A stretch of DNA of 64,000 nt from Thermocrinis jamiesonii (GTDB taxonomy: Bacteria > Aquificota > Aquificia > Aquificales > Aquificaceae): contig NZ_JNIE01000004.1 of NCBI RefSeq assembly GCF_000702425.1, positions 1 to 64,000 on the forward strand, read 5' to 3'. Every line of letters starts with the position of its first letter. Within the stretch, counting starts at the first letter, position 1. A model generated the notes under the pieces. That model did no database searches. It had not been told where the DNA came from and saw nothing but the letters and a program-made list of their open reading frames with translations. This document shows positions 59,251 to 64,000 of the stretch, in pieces. Position numbers and translations under genes: made by a program.

Positions 59251-60081
59251 AAATCCCCCTTCACACAAGCCCACTCCCAAAAAACCTTCTTCGGAAAATA
59301 CTCTAACATACCCAAAGCACTGGATTGGTGATCTTATCTTTGCACCGTTTCTAAATAGTCTGTATTCTTTCCAATTTAGTTTTACAGCAGGAAGAAAGTT
59401 CAAAGCTTGGTCAACAGGTATGGCAACTCCCCACAGGTCTTGGATAGTTTCTAACCTTTCATAAGACAAAGCCATACTTACAGACCAATCCCCCACCTTT
59501 GTTCTTCTAAGCTCAGCAATGTGAGCTCCGCATCCCAGCCTTAAGCCTATATCATTTACCAAACTCCTTATGTAAGTGCCCGCAGACACCTCAAACTCAA
59601 AAACCACCTTCGGAATTGCACACTCCACCAACCTGGCTCTATAAATTTCTACCTCCACAGGCTTTAGCTCCAACTCTATACCCTTCCTTGCCAGTTGGTA
59701 TGCCCTTACTCCCCCTATCTTCTTTGCAGAAAAGGGTGGAGGTCTTTGGATTATCCTACCTACAAATTCCGCCATAACCCTTTCCACATCTTCGCAAGAA
59801 ACATCTACATTTCTAACCTTTAATACCCTTCCCTCCGCATCGTAAGTGTCCGTCATCACACCAAGCATGGCTGTAGCAACGTAAGTCTTGGTAAGTCTCA
59901 GAAAAAATTCGGAAAATCTCGTAGCCTCTTCTATAAGAAGTATTAACAGTCCTGTAGCAATAGGGTCTAAGGTGCCGGTATGCCCTACCTTCCTAAGACC
60001 AAAATTCTTCTTTACTTTCTCCACCACTTTAAAGGAGGTTATACCCTTTGGTTTGTCAACAAGGAGAACGGACGGAAACAT
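59218..60081 (-). CDS. truB: tRNA pseudouridine-55 synthase
   Basis: A 287-residue enzyme making pseudouridine 55 in tRNA T loops. DKPKGITSFKVVEKVKK, the catalytic GHTGTLDPIATGLL with its Asp, and the basic RPPPFSAKKIGGVRAYQLAR are typical, as is AGTYIRSLVNDIG. A C-terminal PUA-like part follows. It overlaps the sigma-factor gene by 1 base and the GT9 gene convergently. Confidence 0.95.
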   Translation of the reverse strand: MFPSVLLVDKPKGITSFKVVEKVKKNFGLRKVGHTGTLDPIATGLLILLIEEATRFSEFFLRLTKTYVATAMLGVMTDTYDAEGRVLKVRNVDVSCEDVERVMAEFVGRIIQRPPPFSAKKIGGVRAYQLARKGIELELKPVEVEIYRARLVECAIPKVVFEFEVSAGTYIRSLVNDIGLRLGCGAHIAELRRTKVGDWSVSMALSYERLETIQDLWGVAIPVDQALNFLPAVKLNWKEYRLFRNGAKIRSPIQCFGYVRVFSEEGFLGVGLCEGGFLKPYRLMPLQ

Positions 60082-61013
60082 CAGCTGAGAAAATCTTTGA
60101 GGTGCTTTTTTATAGCCATGTTCCTGAGTTTTCTGAGGGCCCTTGTCTCCAACTGTCTAACCCTTTCTCTGGAGATGTTTAAGATGTCTCCTATTTCCCT
60201 AAGCGTTTTTGGCTCTTCTCCACCTAAACCAAATCTCAATTCTATCACTCTTCTTTCTTTTTCTGGCAGTTTAGCGAGCATGTCTTCAATTTCTTTACCA
60301 AGGATTTCGCTCAGCACCTTCTCTTCCACATCCGCAGTCCCATGTTTGCTAAGAAAATCTATAAAAGAGGTGTCCTCTTCTTCACTTACAGGCGCATCAA
60401 GGGACAATGGCACCTTGGACATCTGCAAAAACTTCTCTACTTCTTCCGGAGATATCTTGTAACCTTCCTTTTTTATTCTCTTTCGTATCTCCTCTTCTGT
60501 GGGTTTCCTTCCTAATTCTCTTTCCATTTCCTTCTGCAATAGCTCTTTGGTGTATTCGTAAGCTACTTCTTCTGAAGTAGGTTCCCTCTCATATTCCTTG
60601 TAGAGCTTGCTGTATATACTGCTGATGCGATTTATTAAATGGGCTTGTTTGAGAGGTATTCTTATTGCACCAGTTTGCTGAGATAGAGCTTGCATGATTG
60701 CCTGTCTTATCCACCAGACTGCGTATGAGATAAACTTCACTCCTTTGTCTGGGTCAAACCTTTTTGCAGCTTCCATAAGGCCATGATTACCAGCTGCTAT
60801 AAGCTCAGAAAGAGGCAGTCCATATCCCAAATACTGCTTGGCTATGCTTATGACAAACCTAAGGTTCGATTCCACCAGTTTTCTGTAAGCTTCCTGGTCA
60901 CCCTCCTTTGCCCTCCTTGCTATCTCCTTTTCTTCCTCAGGCTTTAACAGTGGGATCTTTGATACCTTCTTAAGATACTGAGCTATTAGTTCTTGTTCGC
61001 TATCGGGTATCAT
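60081..61013 (-). CDS. Group 2 sigma-70 factor (RpoS-like)
   Basis: A 310-residue sigma factor with region 1.2 (QELIAQYLKKVSKIPLLKPEEEKEIA), region 2 (NLRFVISIAKQYLGYGLPLSELIAAGNHGLMEAAKRFDPDKGVKF, WWIRQAIMQAL), region 3 and region 4 (LREIGDILNISRERVRQLETRALRKLR). It lacks region 1.1, which excludes the primary sigma, and resembles RpoS-type group 2 factors. The unusual point is a long, highly charged segment between regions 3 and 4 (about residues 150-205). It overlaps truB by 1 base. Confidence 0.9.
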   Translation of the reverse strand: MIPDSEQELIAQYLKKVSKIPLLKPEEEKEIARRAKEGDQEAYRKLVESNLRFVISIAKQYLGYGLPLSELIAAGNHGLMEAAKRFDPDKGVKFISYAVWWIRQAIMQALSQQTGAIRIPLKQAHLINRISSIYSKLYKEYEREPTSEEVAYEYTKELLQKEMERELGRKPTEEEIRKRIKKEGYKISPEEVEKFLQMSKVPLSLDAPVSEEEDTSFIDFLSKHGTADVEEKVLSEILGKEIEDMLAKLPEKERRVIELRFGLGGEEPKTLREIGDILNISRERVRQLETRALRKLRNMAIKKHLKDFLS

Positions 61014-61017
61014 GTCG

Positions 61018-62436
61018 TCACCTCAGATAAAGCACTAAATAAAAGTTATTCCCTCCTCTTCTTACAAGAAGCAAAACTCTATCTTTTCCTTCAGATTTAG
61101 CTTTTTCTATTTTCGCAAAAAAATCCGACACGCTCTCTACGGGTTGATTGTTCACCATAAGAATTATATCACCCCTCCGTAGGCCACTCCTCTGTGCCAA
61201 ACTACCCCGAGCTATATCAACAACCAACACCCCCTTCACACCTAACCTCTTAACCTCCTCTGGAGAAAGGTCCCTTAGTGTCAAACCAATGTCGCTTGCC
61301 TGTTCTCTTGGTTGGACAAAGCTAACCTCCTCCGGCATTTCTCCAACCTTTACCTTAATCTGTTGGGTTTTACCGTCTCGGATTATGCTTAGCTTAATCT
61401 CTGTGCCAGGTGGAGTTTTCATTATTCTAAACTGAAGGTCCCTAACTTCTCTAACCTTCTCGCCATCCACCGCGACGATAATATCTCCAGCTTTTAGTCC
61501 AGCCCTCTCTGCAGGGCTATTGGGTGCTATCTGAGATACTAAAACCCCCTCCTTTACACCTATAGCTTCTGCAATCTCTGGAGTTATCTCCTGGATAACC
61601 ACGCCTAACCAACCTCTTGTTACTTTACCCTTAGCTATTATCTGATCTGCGACCCACTTGGCTAAGTTTATTGGTATAGCAAAACCTAAACCTTGCCCTT
61701 CCGCTACTATAGCGGTGTTTATACCTATGACCTCTCCGTGGATGTTTATGAGAGGACCACCTGAATTGCCGGGATTGATGGCTGCATCTGTTTGAATAAA
61801 GCTCTCATATTGGGTTATACCAATGGACCTCTTTAAAGCAGAAATCACTCCTATAGTCACGGTCCTTTCCAAACCGTAGGGATTTCCTATGGCTATTACC
61901 AACTGACCGACTTTTAGCTTATCTGAATCTCCAAGCTTTGCTATCCTGTTTGCGGCGTTTTCTATACCCTTGGCATCTACCTCAACCACTGCTACATCGG
62001 TTTTTGGGTCTCCACCCACGAGCTTGCCTTCCCTTTCAGTATGGGGGTCAAATCTTACCCTTATGCTCTTTGCTTTTTGAACCACGTGATTGTTGGTAAG
62101 TATGTAAAACCTATCATCCTTCAGAGCCATGATAACTCCCGACCCTAAGGACCTTCTTTCTTGGGGTATCTGAAAGGGAAAGAAAAAAGGAAACTCATCT
62201 TCAGGACTAACCAAAACCTCCTGAGTGGAGTATATGGCTACTACGGAGGGAGAAACTTTTTCTACAAGCTCTGTAAGCTCTTTCTCAAACTGAGCCAGCG
62301 CGCCAGACCCATAAGTGACAGTTTGAACATCGGTTTGTAGTTGAGAAGTTTGGACCTTCTGTGCTTTACAACCTTCTATACCAACGAGTAATATTAGAAT
62401 GAGCAAAGAAATAAAGACCATGGGGATCCTCCTCAT
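61018..62436 (-). CDS. Do-family serine protease (DegP/HtrA-like)
   Basis: A 472-residue periplasmic protease/chaperone with a signal segment ending GIEGC, so possibly a lipoprotein. The catalytic triad is His in TNNHVVQKA, Asp in KTDVAVVEV and Ser in NPGNSGGPL, followed by two PDZ domains (about 275-365 and 380-472). I chose the ATG at 62436 (MRRIPM), which gives a positive N terminus to the signal and has GAGGT upstream; ATG 62421 also has AGGAGG. bioC overlaps its start by 4 bases. Confidence 0.93.
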   Translation of the reverse strand: MRRIPMVFISLLILILLVGIEGCKAQKVQTSQLQTDVQTVTYGSGALAQFEKELTELVEKVSPSVVAIYSTQEVLVSPEDEFPFFFPFQIPQERRSLGSGVIMALKDDRFYILTNNHVVQKAKSIRVRFDPHTEREGKLVGGDPKTDVAVVEVDAKGIENAANRIAKLGDSDKLKVGQLVIAIGNPYGLERTVTIGVISALKRSIGITQYESFIQTDAAINPGNSGGPLINIHGEVIGINTAIVAEGQGLGFAIPINLAKWVADQIIAKGKVTRGWLGVVIQEITPEIAEAIGVKEGVLVSQIAPNSPAERAGLKAGDIIVAVDGEKVREVRDLQFRIMKTPPGTEIKLSIIRDGKTQQIKVKVGEMPEEVSFVQPREQASDIGLTLRDLSPEEVKRLGVKGVLVVDIARGSLAQRSGLRRGDIILMVNNQPVESVSDFFAKIEKAKSEGKDRVLLLVRRGGNNFYLVLYLR

Positions 62437-63092
62437 TTGCAGACCTCGCAAGAAAAGAATAACACTACAAAACTTGGTTTGTCAATGGAAGAAAGTATCG
62501 TTTCAATAGACTTTTTTGATCTAAAAATTTCTCCATTAGACGGATTGTAAGAGCTACCAGTATAGTGAAAAAACCTAAGGAGATCCCATCTTTTAAATGG
62601 TATATCTATGTTTTTTATTTCAACCTTTCTTAGTTTGCCTCCCAAGTTTTGCACACTTTCAAGCACCTTTTCCGCAGGATAGAAAGGGAATTTGAGCTCT
62701 TTTAAACTGCCTTCAACAGGCATTGCACAAAGAAATCTTCTTTTGCAAACCCTGAAGATCTCTTTAAAGACCACACCTATATCCGTCCAATGCAGGGCAA
62801 AATTGCTAATAACACAGTCAAAGCTTTTATCCTTGAAAGGCATGAAGTTAGCATCGGCACATATCCCTAAGAACCCCTTACTCTTGTATACCCTTAGCAT
62901 GTTCAAAGACAGATCAATGCCCACAACGTTTTTTAATCCCACACTGCTAAAGCCAGTGCCACATCCCACATCCAACACGGAACCTTCAATGGCGTCCAGC
63001 TGTTTTAGAATCTCCGCACTCAGTCTTTGGGGAATGGCCCAGTCTTCGTAAGTTTTAGAGGCCCTTGAGAACCTCAAGGATAATACCTTCAT
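62433..63092 (-). CDS. bioC: Malonyl-ACP O-methyltransferase-like (BioC)
   Basis: A 219-residue class I SAM methyltransferase. The N terminus RFSRASKTYEDWAIPQRLSAEIL is the BioC-type start, and the SAM motif I is VLDVGCGTGFSSVGL, with CVISNFALHWTDIGVVF later. BioC masks malonyl-ACP as a methyl ester so the fatty-acid pathway can build the pimeloyl chain of biotin. The adjacent bioH-like hydrolase, overlapping by 38 bases, would remove the ester; this pairing is the main support. Confidence 0.8.
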   Translation of the reverse strand: MKVLSLRFSRASKTYEDWAIPQRLSAEILKQLDAIEGSVLDVGCGTGFSSVGLKNVVGIDLSLNMLRVYKSKGFLGICADANFMPFKDKSFDCVISNFALHWTDIGVVFKEIFRVCKRRFLCAMPVEGSLKELKFPFYPAEKVLESVQNLGGKLRKVEIKNIDIPFKRWDLLRFFHYTGSSYNPSNGEIFRSKKSIETILSSIDKPSFVVLFFSCEVCK

Positions 63093-63672
63093 CTTTTGGA
63101 AAGTGTCCTCCGTGGAACGTTATTAATTTAGCCTTCTTTGTTAAATTGTAAAGTTCTACGCAGGCTCTAAAAGGAACCACCTTATCGTCTGTGCCGTGCA
63201 AAAGAGTAATGGGAGTTTTTATGTATGGAACATAGCTTCTTATGTCCGTAAGGAAGTAATCCTCAAGAAGCTTGGCGGATTTGTCTATGTCTATAAAATC
63301 CTCAAAGAGTTTTGGATAAGCCCTTGACCTAAATTCCTTTAAAAATCCCTCCCTTTCCCTTCTGAGCCTAAAAAGAAAGCCCCTTAATTCTTTTCTATCC
63401 CAAAGACAGTTAAAACAAGCGGTTGAACCCAAAAGCACCAAATGGCGAACTTTTGAAGGATAAAAAAAAGCTATCAAAAGGGCTAAGGTTCCTCCCAAGG
63501 ACCAAGCGATAAGGATGGAATTGATTGGGATAGTAAGAGCGATCTCTTGGGCAAGTGCTCTTAAGTTTAAACTCCTGAAATTAGACCTTCCGTGGTAGGG
63601 AAGTTCTAACTTGAGCCCAGGGAAGTTTTTGAAGACTTTAGAAGAAAAACCCCAACCGTGTATAAAAACAAG
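63055..63672 (-). CDS. bioH: BioH-like alpha/beta hydrolase, start uncertain
   Basis: An alpha/beta hydrolase fitting pimeloyl-ACP methyl ester esterase. The conserved N-terminal FIHGWGFSSKVF lies directly after the tRNA-Arg gene. The nucleophile elbow is AWSLGGTLAL, the acid is near GTDDKVVPFR and the His is in HGGHFPKDE. No ATG, GTG or TTG is in frame between the tRNA end (63673) and HGWG. A TTG at 63671 is out of frame by one base; one more T in the T5 run would put it in frame and give FFIHGWG. The coordinates given are the open region after the tRNA. Confidence 0.75.
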   Translation of the reverse strand, partial: LVFIHGWGFSSKVFKNFPGLKLELPYHGRSNFRSLNLRALAQEIALTIPINSILIAWSLGGTLALLIAFFYPSKVRHLVLLGSTACFNCLWDRKELRGFLFRLRREREGFLKEFRSRAYPKLFEDFIDIDKSAKLLEDYFLTDIRSYVPYIKTPITLLHGTDDKVVPFRACVELYNLTKKAKLITFHGGHFPKDEGIILEVLKGL

Positions 63673-63746
63673 CGGGCCCGGAGGGACTCGAACCCCCGAC
63701 CTAGGGATTAGAAATCCCTTGCTCTGTCCAGCTGAGCTACGGGCCC
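63673..63746 (-). tRNA. tRNA-Arg (anticodon TCT)
   Basis: A 74-base cloverleaf: acceptor GGGCCCG/CGGGCCC, anticodon stem AGGGA/TCCCT with loop TTTCTAA (anticodon TCT), T loop TTCGAGT, discriminator G. CCA is not encoded. Its 5' base is directly next to the last base of tRNA-Pro, so there is no intergenic base, and bioH follows at once. Confidence 0.97.
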
Positions 63747-63819
63747 TCGGGGCGACAGGACTTGAACCTGCGACCTCTGGCTCCCAAAGCCAGCGCTCTA
63801 CCACCTGAGCTACACCCCG
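63747..63819 (-). tRNA. tRNA-Pro (anticodon TGG)
   Basis: A 73-base cloverleaf: acceptor CGGGGTG/CGCCCCG (one T-G pair), anticodon stem CTGGC/GCCAG with loop TTTGGGA (anticodon TGG), T loop TTCAAGT, discriminator A. CCA is not encoded. It is the first of a pair; its 3' end coincides with the 5' end of tRNA-Arg. Confidence 0.97.
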
Positions 63820-63822
63820 TGC

Positions 63823-63834
63823 TAATATATTTTA
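63823..63834. promoter_or_regulatory. Overlapping divergent -10 boxes of rdgB and tRNA-Pro
   Basis: In the 19-base gap TAATAT/TATATT (63823-63831) faces rdgB, 7-10 bases before its ATG, and TAAAAT (63834-63829 on the minus strand) faces tRNA-Pro, 9 bases before its first base. The two promoters would overlap. Confidence 0.35.
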
Positions 63835-63838
63835 ATTT

Positions 63839-64000
63839 ATGGAGCTTCTCCTTGCAACTCAGAACAAAGGGAAGATAGAAGAAATAAGCAGAATGCTAAG
63901 GCCCTTGGGTGTGGATGTTATACCTCCAAAGGAGGAAGTGCCTGTGGAGGAAGAGGGCAGATCCTTTATGGAAAACGCTTATCTAAAAGCTCTGGCTTAC
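63839..64000 (+). CDS. rdgB: dITP/XTP pyrophosphatase, N-terminal part (cut by window edge)
   Basis: Fifty-four codons are visible: ELLLATQNKGKIEEISRML, then PPKEEVPVEEEGRSFMENAYLKALAY. These match the RdgB/Ham1 family, which removes non-canonical purine nucleotides; the TxNKGK and ENAxxKA motifs are in place. No Shine-Dalgarno precedes the ATG, and an AT-rich -10-like box lies just upstream. The rest lies beyond the window. Confidence 0.93.
   Translation, partial: MELLLATQNKGKIEEISRMLRPLGVDVIPPKEEVPVEEEGRSFMENAYLKALAY

Noticed and set aside
63611-63808. Open frame across the tRNA genes on the plus strand
   Set aside because: It reads the antisense of two tRNAs, and its peptide resembles the usual false translations of tRNA loci.

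Overview
The window looks like the chromosome of a thermophilic member of the Aquificaceae (Hydrogenobacter/Thermocrinis type). Support comes from a cytochrome c nearly matching Hydrogenobacter cytochrome c552 (21484-21780), an RNA-free HARP-type RNase P (6484-7065), an isolated nuoE-nuoF pair and the short-spaced, heavily overlapping gene layout of this group. It is mostly housekeeping sequence with a few accessory islands. || Left part (1-5 kb): the 3' end of an IS200/IS605-type TnpB-like gene, a bacteriohemerythrin, a gnd-zwf-pgl oxidative pentose-phosphate operon, then CRISPR array A with its leader and a decayed repeat of a second family. 5-17 kb: MFS transporter, HARP, an A-type Fe-S carrier, YbbR protein, aroA, an unusually long valS, arsC, and rpmE-prfA-dnaG-radical SAM-FUN14-ubiX. 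18-30 kb: an orphan IS end, SoxW-like thioredoxin, TolC and a short adaptor, cytochrome c552 with a Cys-Cys protein and an ArsA-like ATPase, murI-dtd, a phospholipase D/HerA fusion, and a copper-resistance operon. 28.6-34.4 kb: a split three-gene set of the 2-hydroxyacyl-CoA dehydratase activase type, then an alcohol dehydrogenase. || 34.4-50 kb: a DNA methyltransferase remnant, an archaeal-type RNA ligase, ybeY-phoH, pyrB, and a long leftward series (nuoE-nuoF-glyA-HDOD, folC-engB, RHH-hisC-xthA-eamA-lnt-dnaX-DUF4911). 49.6-50.5 kb: CRISPR array B. 50.7-64 kb: rnhC, an RND pump, thrC, DJ-1, an ABC permease, efp-accB, a GT9 glycosyltransferase, truB, a group-2 sigma factor, a Do protease, bioC-bioH, tRNA-Arg and tRNA-Pro, and the start of rdgB. 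|| Main signals: (1) the two CRISPR arrays have different 29-bp repeats but a 209-bp leader differing at only 5 positions by my count, with no cas gene in the window; (2) each leader is preceded by a promoter-like box, a hairpin whose sequence changes while its pairing is kept, and the conserved motif TGTCAAATTGGCAA, a candidate non-coding RNA; (3) many first genes have a TATAAT-like box 7-12 nt before the start codon and no Shine-Dalgarno sequence, pointing to leaderless mRNAs; (4) tRNA-Pro and tRNA-Arg abut with no spacer, and the bioH-like gene after them has no ordinary start codon in frame.
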